Below, one piece after another: positions 24,884 through 33,989 of a stretch of DNA of 47,034 nucleotides. The notes beneath the pieces were generated by a model, which ran no database searches, had not been told where the DNA came from, and saw only the letters and a program-made list of their open reading frames with translations. Position numbers and translations under genes: made by a program. This DNA is from Nostoc mirabile CHAB5784 (GTDB lineage: Bacteria > Cyanobacteriota > Cyanobacteriia > Cyanobacteriales > Nostocaceae), in assembly GCF_020829645.1 (NCBI RefSeq), contig NZ_JAIVFS010000066.1:1-47034 (forward strand), written 5' to 3'. The stretch's first letter is position 1; every line of letters begins with the position of its first letter.

Positions 24884-26745
24884 ATTATTTAACCGACAAA
24901 CATAAACAGTTATCCGAGTCGCAACAATCGGGTTTAATGTTGTGGTTTGGTCGCTTATCAATGGACAAGAAAGCTGTTGCAATTGGGCTGAGTTTGACTG
25001 TGGGCATTAGCTCGGCGGCGATGGCGTGGCAAGGAACTAGCAGCGATCGGATCTACTTCTGCATCAAAACCCCTTTGAAAACATTGACCTGCTCTGATTT
25101 GAATGGCAGACCTTTCAGGATGACCCCATTTTATTGGCAACAGTGGCAGTTAGATGGAATGCCACGCCAAGTTGTCAGAGATGCAGCAACCGGAGTTAAC
25201 GGCTTAGTCAAAGCAACCAACCCATACAAACCGTTTTGGGCTTTTGGTGGATTCCTGGGGTTTGCTCTTGCTGGGTGGATGCTTCGCCATTGCCAGGATG
25301 AGGAGAAGCAGAGGGCAGTTTTTGAAGACATAGCCCAAAAACGGGATGCTGCAAAAGCAGAGATGGCCGCACGTTCCGAGCTACTAGAGAGTTACCGAGA
25401 CGTTGCGATCGCAGAAGTTCAACTGCAAGCTGACCTGGATCTAGTCGCCAACGATCGCACCGTTGATATCCAAAAAGCAGAGATTTACGCCCACACGGAA
25501 ATTGAAGTTACCCAGATGGAAGCATCTGACGCAATCTTTGAAGCGCAAACGGCGGGGATGAGTGAAGAACAGAAGGCGGAGTATATTAAGCAGTTGCGCG
25601 AGATGAAAACCCCTTATCTACAAGGGAGTCAGACTTTACAAGGGACGATTGACCCCAACGATAAGGTTACTGGGGGAGAACAGCCGGCGATTGCAGACAG
25701 TGACAAATATCGCTGGATCAAAAACACCATCGGCTACCCCACTTTGATATTTGGTGGTATGGGTGCTGGTAAATCCTGGACTACTAGAGAGATTATTTGG
25801 AAGAAAGTACAAGCTGGCTGGAACATCGTAGCGCTTGACCCGCACGGCACACAGGTCGAGTGGCGAGGTGTGCGGCTGATTACCGGCTACAAAGAAATAG
25901 CTCTCTTCATGCAATGGTACATGAATGAAATGCGCCAGCGCTATGAAGATTACCGCAAGAGCGGCATGACTGAAGAACAGTGGACGGAGAACCTAAGAGC
26001 GTCAGGCAAGATGCTATCAGTTATCTGTGAAGAATTTACGACCTGGACAGATAACATAGTTGAGCCAATGCCTCTGGATTGTGACCTCGATAAGTGGAAG
26101 CCAGATCCAGATTTTATTGGTAAATGGTTTCGCTGTGCTATGACTGAATCTCGCAAACAATTAATGATTCCTTTGTTCGTGGCTCACGACCGCACAATGG
26201 AAATCCTAGCCAAAGCCAAAGGACTATCAAAACTTCGGGATGCTGCACTGTTAGAAGTAGAACTAATCGCAACTATTGACCCAATCACCACAGAGGCGAA
26301 AGCTAGCGGTCAGGGCAAGATTAAATTACCTGGGCATGGGCAATGGATTGATATTGAATTGCCTAAACTCAAAGCCAAGCGAATTGACTTTAGGCTTGAT
26401 GAATCTGGTTCAAGCGATGCTCAAAGCAACACCCAAAAGTCAGATCAAAAACTTTCAACAGACTCAGAAATAGCCGAGCGGATCTGGCAACTGGAATTTA
26501 ATTTAGAGAAGCCCCACACAGAGTCTAGCCCTACCCCATCACTAACACCCAATGCCCAATCACTGCTGCAATTCCTCCACCGTACAAAAAGAACATCGGC
26601 AACAATACAGGAGGTACAGCCCAATTTCAAAGTAAAGGGTGAAAGATTCAATTCAGAGGAATTAAAGCGACTATTTAATGAGTTAGTTGAAAATAGTCTG
26701 TCCGTCTGGCTGGATGCAAATACCATCGAAATCAGCCAAAATTAG
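24880..26745 (+). CDS. FtsK/VirD4/HerA-like DNA-pumping ATPase, membrane-anchored
   Basis: 621 aa. One N-terminal transmembrane segment (about residues 32-52) and a second (about 118-138) flank a predicted external loop with Cys pairs (CIKTPLKTLTC). A coiled stretch (about 150-230) leads to a RecA-like motor with Walker A GGMGAGKS (292-299), WNIVALDPHG, and Walker B LSVICEE (about 379-385). A C-terminal winged-helix-like domain (about 555-620) ends the protein. This architecture fits a coupling protein (T4CP) or FtsK-like translocase. As a relaxase lies elsewhere on this molecule, it could be the coupling protein for transfer. Its operon mates argue for a membrane complex. Confidence 0.75.
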   Translation: MNYLTDKHKQLSESQQSGLMLWFGRLSMDKKAVAIGLSLTVGISSAAMAWQGTSSDRIYFCIKTPLKTLTCSDLNGRPFRMTPFYWQQWQLDGMPRQVVRDAATGVNGLVKATNPYKPFWAFGGFLGFALAGWMLRHCQDEEKQRAVFEDIAQKRDAAKAEMAARSELLESYRDVAIAEVQLQADLDLVANDRTVDIQKAEIYAHTEIEVTQMEASDAIFEAQTAGMSEEQKAEYIKQLREMKTPYLQGSQTLQGTIDPNDKVTGGEQPAIADSDKYRWIKNTIGYPTLIFGGMGAGKSWTTREIIWKKVQAGWNIVALDPHGTQVEWRGVRLITGYKEIALFMQWYMNEMRQRYEDYRKSGMTEEQWTENLRASGKMLSVICEEFTTWTDNIVEPMPLDCDLDKWKPDPDFIGKWFRCAMTESRKQLMIPLFVAHDRTMEILAKAKGLSKLRDAALLEVELIATIDPITTEAKASGQGKIKLPGHGQWIDIELPKLKAKRIDFRLDESGSSDAQSNTQKSDQKLSTDSEIAERIWQLEFNLEKPHTESSPTPSLTPNAQSLLQFLHRTKRTSATIQEVQPNFKVKGERFNSEELKRLFNELVENSLSVWLDANTIEISQN

Positions 26746-26746
26746 C

Positions 26747-26853
26747 CTTACAGACAGAGCAGACAGGATTAGACAGAATCCTTGTACAGTCAGGGACAGA
26801 GCAGACAGAGCGCTAGACAGACAAAGGACAGACCTCTTTCAGCAGACAGATAG
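26747..26853 (+). repeat. CAGACAG-rich short-repeat tract
   Basis: ACAGACAGAGCAGACAG-type units recur irregularly straight after the ATPase stop, with GACAGAGCAGACAG occurring twice. Spacing is not regular enough for an array. It may be a slippage tract or a binding cluster. Confidence 0.5.
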
Positions 26854-26967
26854 TTTTGCACGCGGCTAGCACTGAAAAACCTTAATTATATTATCACCAC
26901 CAGGATTAAAGCATTAATTCAAATTTAACCTTTTGAGTCGTAAATATTCTTTACTGGAGAGTGAATA

Positions 26968-27174
26968 ATGGATGCTGAAGCTTTACTCGCAACATTCGCC
27001 GACGCGCTCGATATTCTTGAAATCATCAAAGACCATCCACAGCTTAAAGTTTTGCAAGAGTCTCAATTTTACCACTCTCCGAACGGGTTAGTTTTCAACG
27101 ATGTTTTGTTAGCAGGCAACGATGTTTTAGAAGCTTTAGAGAAGGCAAAAAAAGGTGAGGACTTACGCCAATAA
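26968..27174 (+). CDS. Hypothetical protein, 68 aa
   Basis: A ribosome site (GGAGAG) lies 7 bp before the ATG. Helical, with ILEIIKDHPQLKVLQ and LEALEKAKKGEDL. No motif. The intergenic stretch downstream to 27387 shows nothing recognisable. Confidence 0.55.
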   Translation: MDAEALLATFADALDILEIIKDHPQLKVLQESQFYHSPNGLVFNDVLLAGNDVLEALEKAKKGEDLRQ

Positions 27175-27387
27175 AAATAGTCTCACTGCTGTAATTTAGA
27201 ATCGCTTGAGGATGTAATCGAAATGCTACAATAGTCCAAAAAGATTTTCCCAAATTGGGAATACTCCACCAGCCATCTTGGGCAATCCTGGGTGCTTTTC
27301 TGTTTTACTGAAAGATAAGCTTATGGGTGTTCACCATGATTGATTTACTGTCCAAGGATTTAAAGCACTCCGAGAAATATTTTGGCT

Positions 27388-27666
27388 TCAGCCAAGCTTA
27401 TCAAACCAGTTCAAGTTAGGAACTTCCCCATTTTTTCGTCGGTCAGCCTCAGCACAAGCCTTTTCATAAACCTCATTCCAGCCACGAAGAAAGTCCTTTT
27501 CATAAGATGCTAAATCTTTATATAGGATAGCGCTTTCAAGCGAGACAGCCTGCACTATCTCTTCAAAGCTTTGAAAATATCCAGGCTCAATTGCGATTGC
27601 TAACAAAAACTTCGCGGAATTGTTTCTAAACTCTTGACTTAATAGCTCTAATGCATCTGATTTCAT
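27388..27666 (-). CDS. Hypothetical protein, 92 aa
   Basis: A mostly helical acidic protein (FLRGWNEVYEKACAEADRRK) with a central hydrophobic helix (FLLAIAIEPGYFQSFEEIVQ). Family unknown. It stands alone on the minus strand. No strong ribosome site is visible. Confidence 0.5.
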   Translation of the reverse strand: MKSDALELLSQEFRNNSAKFLLAIAIEPGYFQSFEEIVQAVSLESAILYKDLASYEKDFLRGWNEVYEKACAEADRRKNGEVPNLNWFDKLG

Positions 27667-27847
27667 CCTACTAACCTTAAGAATTTATTTGGACTGAGTT
27701 TCGTTTCTTAGTCCCCAAAGCTGGAAAATCAATATATATTATAAAACAGATTAATAACCAAAAAATAAAATAAAGTTATTAACGTGCCATAATTCGATAC
27801 ATAGGTAATGTCATTTTAAAGTTAATATTAATAATTAACAATAATTT

Positions 27848-28051
27848 CTATTTTGCCTTTTGCAGATTGATGGCTGCATCAGCAGCTTGTTGGGGTGTTA
27901 ACCTCTCAAACAGATGGCAGTTGTCTAAATTTACCAATAAAGGATTTTCATCGCGCTTAATCAACTCTTTCTGAATTTCTACTAGCCAGCTAGCTCGGAT
28001 CATGCGTTCAAGCCGCTCCATAGAAGATTTAGGTTTGCTTAATTCAGACAT
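27848..28051 (-). CDS. Hypothetical protein, 67 aa
   Basis: Small basic-helical protein: MERLERMIRASWLVEIQKEL, then a short C-terminal helix (LTPQQAADAAINLQKAK). An AGGAAAC-type sequence precedes the start. It is divergent from the gene at 28118. No function assigned. Confidence 0.5.
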   Translation of the reverse strand: MSELSKPKSSMERLERMIRASWLVEIQKELIKRDENPLLVNLDNCHLFERLTPQQAADAAINLQKAK

Positions 28052-28117
28052 AGTTTCCTCTTCGTCACGTCTCTACTAAAATTAATCTATCAGACTCAAC
28101 CAAAACTTTTAGAATAC

Positions 28118-28369
28118 ATGAAATTCTCAGATTTACAGCGCGGCGATTTGTTTTGTTTCCCGAACGGCGAAGACACGTACAAAAAAATAGGGGATAGACT
28201 TGCGATGCCGATGTGCAGTCGAATGAATCACCTTGCAGATGTGCGTGTAGAAACTGAAGTTATCGGCATAAAACCAAGCGCTTACTCGCGCCATAGGGAG
28301 GAAAATATGCCTGACTTTGAAGGGCTAACCTGGGAGCTTCAATGCCAACTGGCAGAAATGGGCGAGTAA
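28118..28369 (+). CDS. Hypothetical protein, 83 aa
   Basis: Compact beta-rich protein. MKFSDLQRGDLFCFPNGEDTY, typical of small barrel domains, is followed by a helical tail. Family not recognised, and the ribosome site is weak. Confidence 0.5.
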   Translation: MKFSDLQRGDLFCFPNGEDTYKKIGDRLAMPMCSRMNHLADVRVETEVIGIKPSAYSRHREENMPDFEGLTWELQCQLAEMGE

Positions 28370-28428
28370 ATTACCTGTAGTGATCTGTTTGATAAGCGAG
28401 TTAGTGCAAGCGAACTGTGGTCAAAATT

Positions 28429-28575
28429 ATGCAAGCGGTATTACCTGAAACGGAACTGATTTTAATTCAAATTGCAGAAAAACACTATCCGCACACACAC
28501 TTTAGGATAATCCCCGAATTTAATTTTAAAGTAGATAATTGGATAGAAATTGATTTTTTGGCATACCAAGCGTGA
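28429..28575 (+). CDS. Small ORF, 48 aa
   Basis: ATG at 28429 runs to TGA at 28575: MQAVLPETELILIQIAEKHY then HTHFRIIPEFNF and onward. The 3' end overlaps the following frame by 26 bp. Protein-like composition suggests it is real or the N-terminus of a gene broken by a frame change into the next one. Confidence 0.4.
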   Translation: MQAVLPETELILIQIAEKHYPHTHFRIIPEFNFKVDNWIEIDFLAYQA

Positions 28576-28867
28576 ATCTACTTCTGGGGATAGGCCACAC
28601 AGTAATCCATTTCACAAATATTATCGAAGAGATAGATTTGATTTTAATCTAGCTTTTGCATTGAAAGATACTCGTTTATTTTTATCCGGTGATTGGCACG
28701 AAGTCACTCTTACGCTGCATTATAGTTTGGCTGGCGGCAGTTCGTGGTGGGATGAAGGGATTCGGATCGCTCGTCCTCATCCTCATGGTGATAAGTTAGA
28801 AGCGATCGCGCAAGAGATGTATCCTTTATTGAGACAAGGTGATAAATTTGCGCGTTTGCAAGAGTAG
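28550..28867 (+). CDS. Hypothetical protein, up to 105 aa
   Basis: TTG start by reading frame. The protein contains FNLAFALKDTRLFLSGDWHE, WWDEGIRIARPHPHGDKLEA and a final helix. No ATG is well placed, and it overlaps the upstream 48-aa frame. One gene split by a frameshift near 28550-28575 is possible. No family recognised. Confidence 0.5.
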   Translation: MIFWHTKRESTSGDRPHSNPFHKYYRRDRFDFNLAFALKDTRLFLSGDWHEVTLTLHYSLAGGSSWWDEGIRIARPHPHGDKLEAIAQEMYPLLRQGDKFARLQE

Positions 28868-28880
28868 GAGGTAAATAACC

Positions 28881-29567
28881 TTAATCAGGTTTGGGCGCAT
28901 TTACATCAGGGTAAAAGGTAAGATATTGTGACCACTGCTGGCGGTAAAACTCTATCCCAGCCTGAGTAATAACTAACTTGGTTGAGTGCTTACCGTCTTT
29001 GTTCCAGTAGCCAACTTCTTTCACTAAGCCGTTGTCTGTTCCGTAATAATCTCGCAGTCTTAACCAAGTCCACTGCCAACTAAACCCAGCGTAATCCCCA
29101 AAGGTTAAGCCACTATCTATCCCTGGTTCACTTGCTTGATAGGCTGTAGCTAGTGCCTCCCACTGCCTTGGTTTTAACTGTCCCTTGGGTGGCTTTTTAG
29201 GTGCTGATTCACCCCTGCCTGCACGAGCTACAGCACGTCCAGTTGTGGTGAGCTTGATGGAAATTAGTTCGCTATTAAAATAATTACATTCAATTAACTT
29301 GTGTCGTTCCAAAAGAGAAAGAGTTGAACCTAATCCCTGGTCAACTACACCAGCTTCAAATAGCAACTTGTGCAATAAAGTTTCATAGCTTGTTGGCTCA
29401 AAATAATATTGCAGATTACGCCATACAGATGCTTTCTCTCTGATTGAACTATCGCGCCAACCTGACTTTTGTGCTGCCTCCACCGACTGGTCAGCGCGGT
29501 AAATGGCGGTGAGGGTTAGTTGTTGTCGTTGGTTAAGTTTTTCCCACAGATAAAGGTGTTTGCTCAT
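28881..29567 (-). CDS. Protein with two winged-helix-like domains
   Basis: 228 aa. The sequence is an apparent internal duplication: LNQRQQLTLTAIYRADQ with a C-terminal IKLTTTGRAVARA wing, then LKPRQWEALATAYQASEP with TKLVITQAGIEFYRQ. Both halves have the turn and wing arrangement of a winged helix. A basic Pro-rich linker separates them (about residues 120-130). A DNA-binding regulator is the natural reading. It is convergent with the gene at 28550. Confidence 0.65.
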   Translation of the reverse strand: MSKHLYLWEKLNQRQQLTLTAIYRADQSVEAAQKSGWRDSSIREKASVWRNLQYYFEPTSYETLLHKLLFEAGVVDQGLGSTLSLLERHKLIECNYFNSELISIKLTTTGRAVARAGRGESAPKKPPKGQLKPRQWEALATAYQASEPGIDSGLTFGDYAGFSWQWTWLRLRDYYGTDNGLVKEVGYWNKDGKHSTKLVITQAGIEFYRQQWSQYLTFYPDVNAPKPD

Positions 29568-29705
29568 TACTCATATCCTTGAGCATTCTTAAAGATCCAT
29601 CGCCTTACCCCCTGCCGACCCATTTTCAGTCCAATATCAAGTTACCCTTTTAATGTCCGTGTGCAAAAATTTCTACGCCTTATGTGCCATTCGGGAGAAA
29701 TGCCC

Positions 29706-29930
29706 ATGCTCCACAAAGTTTTCATGCCTAATGGAAAACAGTTAGCCAGTCACGACGCTTGGATGATGATGCATCCGGCAATGGATGCTGATTGTCAATT
29801 TTCAGTGGGTGATTTGGTTGAATTAGAAGAAGGGATTTTTGTTCTTAATGAAGATATTAACCCAATGGAATTAGCAACCGACCAGCAGATTCAACAGGCT
29901 CTATTACAACCAAGTAGTTCAGATTTGTAA
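29706..29930 (+). CDS. Hypothetical protein, 74 aa
   Basis: ATG 29706 is supported by CGGGAG about 8 bp upstream. Earlier in-frame starts exist. MLHKVFMPNGKQLASHDAWM and an acidic beta strand pattern (FSVGDLVELEEGIFVLNEDI) suggest a small barrel-type domain. Not recognised. Confidence 0.5.
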   Translation: MLHKVFMPNGKQLASHDAWMMMHPAMDADCQFSVGDLVELEEGIFVLNEDINPMELATDQQIQQALLQPSSSDL

Positions 29931-30334
29931 TCTGATACGTTGATGGGAGCTAAAAAGAGATACGCTCATCTCAGCAATGGCTAGGGCTACACCAGCTATC
30001 AAGTTATGTTTTCACCTAAATTGACCGTTGAGTTTGTTCTAACAGATCAGGTATTCTATGAAGTTTTTTGTTGCAAGTAAGTAAGTAACTAGCTGCTGAT
30101 ATCACTCACTGATAGCAACGATTTATCAAGCAGGGGTATAGAAGCGAGTATAGACAAGTCAGGCAAGCCGCAACATGAGCAGATCCTATTGGTGCGTATT
30201 ATACCTGCAAGTGGTCAGAGCGCTCTTCGCATAAGCAGGTTTTATCAGCCAACGAGATAATGCGGGTTGTAGCGTTCGTGCTGTCGTGCTGATTCATAAG
30301 TCTGGGTTAACCCCCTGGATTCGTTCACGAAACA
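29931..30334. other. Stretch without a recognisable gene
   Basis: No open frame of convincing length. It contains short direct sequence GTCAGGCAAGCC (about 30159-30170), which also occurs at about 32743. There the homologous codons belong to one of the winged-helix paralogues, so this may be a relic or coincidence. Confidence 0.4.
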
Positions 30335-30538
30335 TTAGGCTTTTCGCTCCCTTACATTGCTTAATTGCGAGAATACAGCCTCAGAAGGTATTTGAACTCT
30401 AAAAGTGGATGCAACGCACCGGATTTCGGATAGGGATTTGACTGGAAAAAGCGGGGCTTTCTGTTCTTCTGTCCACTGGATTTTAGGGAATATTCTTCCC
30501 CGGCGCACTGTACGAGTAGACTTGTTGGCTTCAGTCAT
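30335..30538 (-). CDS. Doubtful ORF, about 67 aa
   Basis: From ATG 30538: MTEANKSTRTVRRGRIFPKI and onward, basic and with no family match. Weak AAGG lies 11 bp upstream. A longer frame starts at 30616. It could be a small regulator, but the support is only composition. Confidence 0.3.
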   Translation of the reverse strand: MTEANKSTRTVRRGRIFPKIQWTEEQKAPLFPVKSLSEIRCVASTFRVQIPSEAVFSQLSNVRERKA

Positions 30539-30652
30539 GGTTGGTTGTGCCTTAGTGCAATATCTATATTTTCCTGCATTTTCCACCACTCCGAAGTGAC
30601 TGGCCAGATGCCACAATCGGGCCGGGGGTTTTGGCTTGTCGTGACTAAATGT

Positions 30653-30853
30653 TTAGTGTGCCTTCCACGCAATTTCTAAAAGCTTCAAAGCCACTTCTAC
30701 GCGCTCAAACTCGCCCTTGCCAATACCAAGGTTTGCATCTGCATCTTTGTTGATTATTGCAGCTTTTACAACATTAGCAGCTTCAATGGCTGCTAAGTAC
30801 AGCGCCGCCCGTGCTTCATCCTGAATTGCTTTGTGTGATTTATCTTGTGTCAT
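30653..30853 (-). CDS. Hypothetical helical protein, 66 aa
   Basis: Almost entirely helical: AIQDEARAALYLAAIEAANV and GEFERVEVALKLLEIAWKAH. ATG 30853 is my choice over 30862. It has no recognised motif. It sits alone between gene-poor stretches. Region 30863-31096 contains one minus-strand frame (30896-31096) without supporting features. Confidence 0.5.
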   Translation of the reverse strand: MTQDKSHKAIQDEARAALYLAAIEAANVVKAAIINKDADANLGIGKGEFERVEVALKLLEIAWKAH

Positions 30854-31096
30854 AAATGTCACTACTCTACATTCAGGTCATTTTACTGCCCCTTTTTAAT
30901 AGATTGTCGGTTTGCAGACTAATTGTTCAGGTTGAAGTTGCTGTAGACACAGGTATAAATCCGGGTGCAGACCTAGCTTATAGTTAACCCAATTTTTTCT
31001 AAAAATTTTACTCAGTAAAGTTTTTGAGAGTTGCTTGGCAGCGAGTGCATAACAGCCTCGCCAGTTTTCCCTAAGTAACTCTCTACAAAAATACAC

Positions 31097-31126
31097 TTGT
31101 CAATCTCTATATCAAATTAATATAAT
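31097..31126 (+). promoter_or_regulatory. Sigma70-type promoter of the PadR operon
   Basis: TTGTCA (31097-31102) and a perfect TATAAT (31121-31126) are 18 bp apart, 40 bp before the padR-like start. Confidence 0.65.
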
Positions 31127-31166
31127 ACATTTATAAAGTCAACATCATCCAATTTGCAAAGCATCC

Positions 31167-31562
31167 ATGAATAAGAAAAACGATGATGAATTAATCACCC
31201 TCTCAGCGCTTGAAGAAGACCTGCTGACAGCGTTGTGTGGCAAAGAGCTATACGGACTGCAAATTATGAACGCTATTAACGAAGCTAGCCTTGGCAAGCG
31301 CCAGATAGGATTTGGTAGCCTCTACCCCACTCTCCATCGAATGGAAAAAAAAGGTTTGGTTAAACCCCGTTGGGGCGAGGAAACAGATCCTGAATCTGGT
31401 GGTGCGCGGCGTAAGTATTACGTAATCACTGGGTTGGGGGAGCAGGTGCTTAGAGAAACTCAGGAATACCGCGCCCATCTTGCTGGATGGAAACCAATGT
31501 TTATCGAACAATTAAGTTTCGTGCAACCAGTACTTGGTCAATTGGGAGTAGAGGGGGTGTAG
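31167..31562 (+). CDS. PadR-family transcriptional regulator
   Basis: 131 aa. The winged helix-turn-helix signature of PadR proteins is clear: LEEDLLTALCGKELYGLQIM, GFGSLYPTLHRMEKKGLVKP, and a beta wing GGARRKYYVITGLGEQVL. A C-terminal helix region would dimerise. PadR proteins commonly repress their own operon and adjacent transport or membrane genes. The next gene starts 1 bp later and encodes a membrane protein, fitting that pattern. Confidence 0.9.
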   Translation: MNKKNDDELITLSALEEDLLTALCGKELYGLQIMNAINEASLGKRQIGFGSLYPTLHRMEKKGLVKPRWGEETDPESGGARRKYYVITGLGEQVLRETQEYRAHLAGWKPMFIEQLSFVQPVLGQLGVEGV

Positions 31563-31563
31563 A

Positions 31564-32220
31564 ATGAAATCTTTTGATAAGTTTTTAAAACTCGTACCTA
31601 AACTACCAATAATATTGCAGATTGCGCTATTGCCAGTGTTAGCACTGCTATGGCTATTGCCAACATTAGTAGTAGTAATATCGTTTCTAGTTTTGTTTTG
31701 TGGCAGACACAGAATTAAAACATTTATGGAACAGTTTTTAGAGCAGAAAGACCAGGAGATAAGCAGAGTTATTAGCAAAATTGAAATGATGGACTCATCC
31801 ATCAAATTTACCCTGAAATCTGAGAATCAGTGCAACGATGGCGACAGAGATAATCTCTTGCAAGCTCAACGTGAGATAGAAGATACAATTAAAATATTGC
31901 AGACTTCGAGGAAAAATTTTCAGAACGCCAACGTAGAATTTAATGAAGCAATCAAGGATTTTTTTAGTGACTCTCAAAAATCTAAACGCCGACCAAAATT
32001 CCCAGCATGGCTTGTAAAAAAACTTCCCGTAGACTGGCGTAGTGACCTAGAAGAGTTACAACGTGATTGGATTGATTCTGGATGTTCGAGACTAGTTTTC
32101 AAACTACGAACTACTCAATGCTTGCTGTCAATGGGTTGGGCTAAATTAATGATTCGGTGGTCAGATTACCGGGATAGTAATACCACAAAGCAAGTTGGTG
32201 ATAAACGTACAACCAATTAG
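31564..32220 (+). CDS. Membrane protein with coiled-coil, 218 aa
   Basis: One or two hydrophobic helices (about residues 15-50: ILQIALLPVLALLWLLPTLV and VISFLVLFCG) precede a long charged coiled-coil (DKDQEISRVISKIEMMDS region, about 60-130) and a basic C-terminal part. It is coupled to the PadR gene. Membrane-anchored coiled coils of this kind often accompany PadR regulators as small effectors. Role unknown. Confidence 0.65.
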   Translation: MKSFDKFLKLVPKLPIILQIALLPVLALLWLLPTLVVVISFLVLFCGRHRIKTFMEQFLEQKDQEISRVISKIEMMDSSIKFTLKSENQCNDGDRDNLLQAQREIEDTIKILQTSRKNFQNANVEFNEAIKDFFSDSQKSKRRPKFPAWLVKKLPVDWRSDLEELQRDWIDSGCSRLVFKLRTTQCLLSMGWAKLMIRWSDYRDSNTTKQVGDKRTTN

Positions 32221-32279
32221 GTTTGTGAATTCATACAACCAGTTGATTCCTCAGAATTTCAAAAGTTATTGATAATCAA

Positions 32280-32585
32280 ATGAAAAACTCCTCTTCATCT
32301 TCAAATCCTGAGCCTGCCCATAATCCTTATTCAGAAATCAAACTGAGCATCGCTAAAGAACGCTTGCGCCAAGCTCATCAAAGTTTCAACTTGGCTTGGT
32401 TTACAACTTTATTGTGTAGCATGATTACTGTAGGAGGAGCAGTACTTTTACTAATTGGTACTGTTAAAGAAGGCTCTATCACTGCTGCTGCGGGGGCCAT
32501 TTCGAGCGTGTGTTGCCTGAAATTTGCCAAAGATGCCAATGACAGGTTAGATAAGATTCCAAAGGAGTGGAAAGAAGAAAGTTAA
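32280..32585 (+). CDS. Small membrane protein, 101 aa
   Basis: Two hydrophobic helices (about 41-60, FTTLLCSMITVGGAVLLLIG, and about 64-80) follow a charged N-terminus. This is the TRADD-N-associated or SMODS-type small membrane layout in outline only, without sequence proof. It is probably the last gene of the PadR operon. Confidence 0.55.
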   Translation: MKNSSSSSNPEPAHNPYSEIKLSIAKERLRQAHQSFNLAWFTTLLCSMITVGGAVLLLIGTVKEGSITAAAGAISSVCCLKFAKDANDRLDKIPKEWKEES

Positions 32586-32729
32586 GCCATACCGTTCACA
32601 AAACGGTTACGTATTCCTTTTTCGGTTTGTTGAATGTGCGATTGCGCTTTCTTCGGACTGCAATCATGCAATCGCGCCGAGCCTCATAGTCTGGCTTTAA
32701 TTCCTGCCCAAGAGATTCACCTTGCTCTC

Positions 32730-33206
32730 TCAGGCTACACAGTCAGGCAAGCCAATATTTTGGTTGACATTAGCCGTGTTACCTTGCCCCCCTTGTTGAA
32801 CTATCCCGACAGGAGCATTAAAGTGATTGATACTAAGAGGAGAGTTGTGGGTATATGTTCTGTCAATAGGCAGTTCATCCCTTAATACTAAATGCCCTTC
32901 AGGAGTAATTTCAGTCACGACATGAACCCTACCAGCATCAAAAGTATAGGATATTATCTGTTTAATAAAACCTGAAGTATCTAATTCATTTAGACAAGCT
33001 CTAACTCGATGTATATCAAGTGCTAATTTTTCAGCAATTGTACAATCTTGAACAGCAAGCTCGGCTGCAAAACAGTCAGTAATGTTTGTCAATATTCGCC
33101 TTTTATCTGCGTTCATTTTTTCGCGCATATTTACCTTTTTGGCTTTTTGAATCGTTTTTTTAAATTTACTTAGTTTAAACATTGTTCCGATATTTTTACT
33201 GATCAC
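32730..33206 (-). CDS. Winged-helix protein with a terminal QQGGQGN motif (truncated paralogue)
   Basis: 158 aa. A basic start is followed by a winged-helix domain (RRILTNITDCFAAELAVQ, LDTSGFIKQIISYTFDAG) and a linker. It then reads NAPVGIVQQGGQGNTANVNQ and ends five residues after NIGLPDCVA. The paralogue at 33990 continues from the identical point (GLPNCDELVVKLLEL) for about 80 further residues. This copy therefore looks truncated after the motif. Start uncertain (33206 or 33182). Confidence 0.65.
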   Translation of the reverse strand: MISKNIGTMFKLSKFKKTIQKAKKVNMREKMNADKRRILTNITDCFAAELAVQDCTIAEKLALDIHRVRACLNELDTSGFIKQIISYTFDAGRVHVVTEITPEGHLVLRDELPIDRTYTHNSPLSINHFNAPVGIVQQGGQGNTANVNQNIGLPDCVA

Positions 33207-33248
33207 AGTGGTTGAGTTGAGGTCTGGGTATAGACAGTGGTGTAGACA

Positions 33249-33905
33249 TTACTCTGCTTCCTGCCAACCTTCCAACACTGCTAGTAGGACGTTTATAAGA
33301 GGATTATCAACTAGTTCTTTTATGGCTTCAATACCACCTGCTTTCATCGCTCCCATAACCCGCGCTTTCAGTGTTGGATTCTTTTCAAGCTCCTCAACAG
33401 CCTTAGAGACAACCGCCATCTTTTCAGCACTAGTTTTAGTAGGATAATTCTGTTCTAATTGATTGAGAAGTTGTTGAATTTCTGCTGCGGCTTCTGCAAG
33501 ATTTTGCTTTTGCTCAAATGTATTAAAGTTTTGAGTTACTGTAGAGATATTACCTTGTCCACCTTGCTGAACTGTACCTATGGGAGAGAGAAATGTGTTG
33601 TTAAAAATTTGAGGACTAACTTGGTTATTTGGTTGATTAGATTGTTGTTGGCTATTCTCTATCTCATCTATTCCTTGAGCAGTAATTATATAATAAGGTT
33701 TCAGACCATCATCATAAGCAAACTCTATAAATTGCTTTGAACAAAGATAATTTAGTATACTTATCAAGTTTTCCCATTCTATACCTGTTTGTTGCAAAAT
33801 TTCATTTCTACTTATGCCATTACTTATGTCTCTTTGCTGAGTTTTTTGATAAACTAAAGTTAGCACTTTAAATCTTTTTTGGTATTCATTTTCCATAAAA
33901 ATCAT
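33249..33905 (-). CDS. Winged-helix protein with QQGGQGN motif and helical tail
   Basis: 218 aa. An N-terminal winged helix (about residues 8-75, IDEIENSQQQ at its end) leads through a Gln/Asn-rich linker to NTFLSPIGTVQQGGQGNIST (about 105-124). A long helical C-terminus (IQQLLNQLEQNYPTKTSAEK, KAGGIEAIKELVDNPLINVL) follows and ends hydrophobic. This is the second of three adjacent paralogues on the minus strand. The terminal helix could be membrane-interacting. Confidence 0.7.
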   Translation of the reverse strand: MIFMENEYQKRFKVLTLVYQKTQQRDISNGISRNEILQQTGIEWENLISILNYLCSKQFIEFAYDDGLKPYYIITAQGIDEIENSQQQSNQPNNQVSPQIFNNTFLSPIGTVQQGGQGNISTVTQNFNTFEQKQNLAEAAAEIQQLLNQLEQNYPTKTSAEKMAVVSKAVEELEKNPTLKARVMGAMKAGGIEAIKELVDNPLINVLLAVLEGWQEAE

Positions 33906-33989
33906 ATTTACATGAATTTTGAAATCATCATAATCAAATAGTTAGTATTTTCATCATACCTTTATGAGGTGTTTAGATTACATCAATAC

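Noticed and set aside
26747..26853. CRISPR array
   Set aside because: Units are 7-14 bp, irregular and without spacers of constant length; no cas genes.
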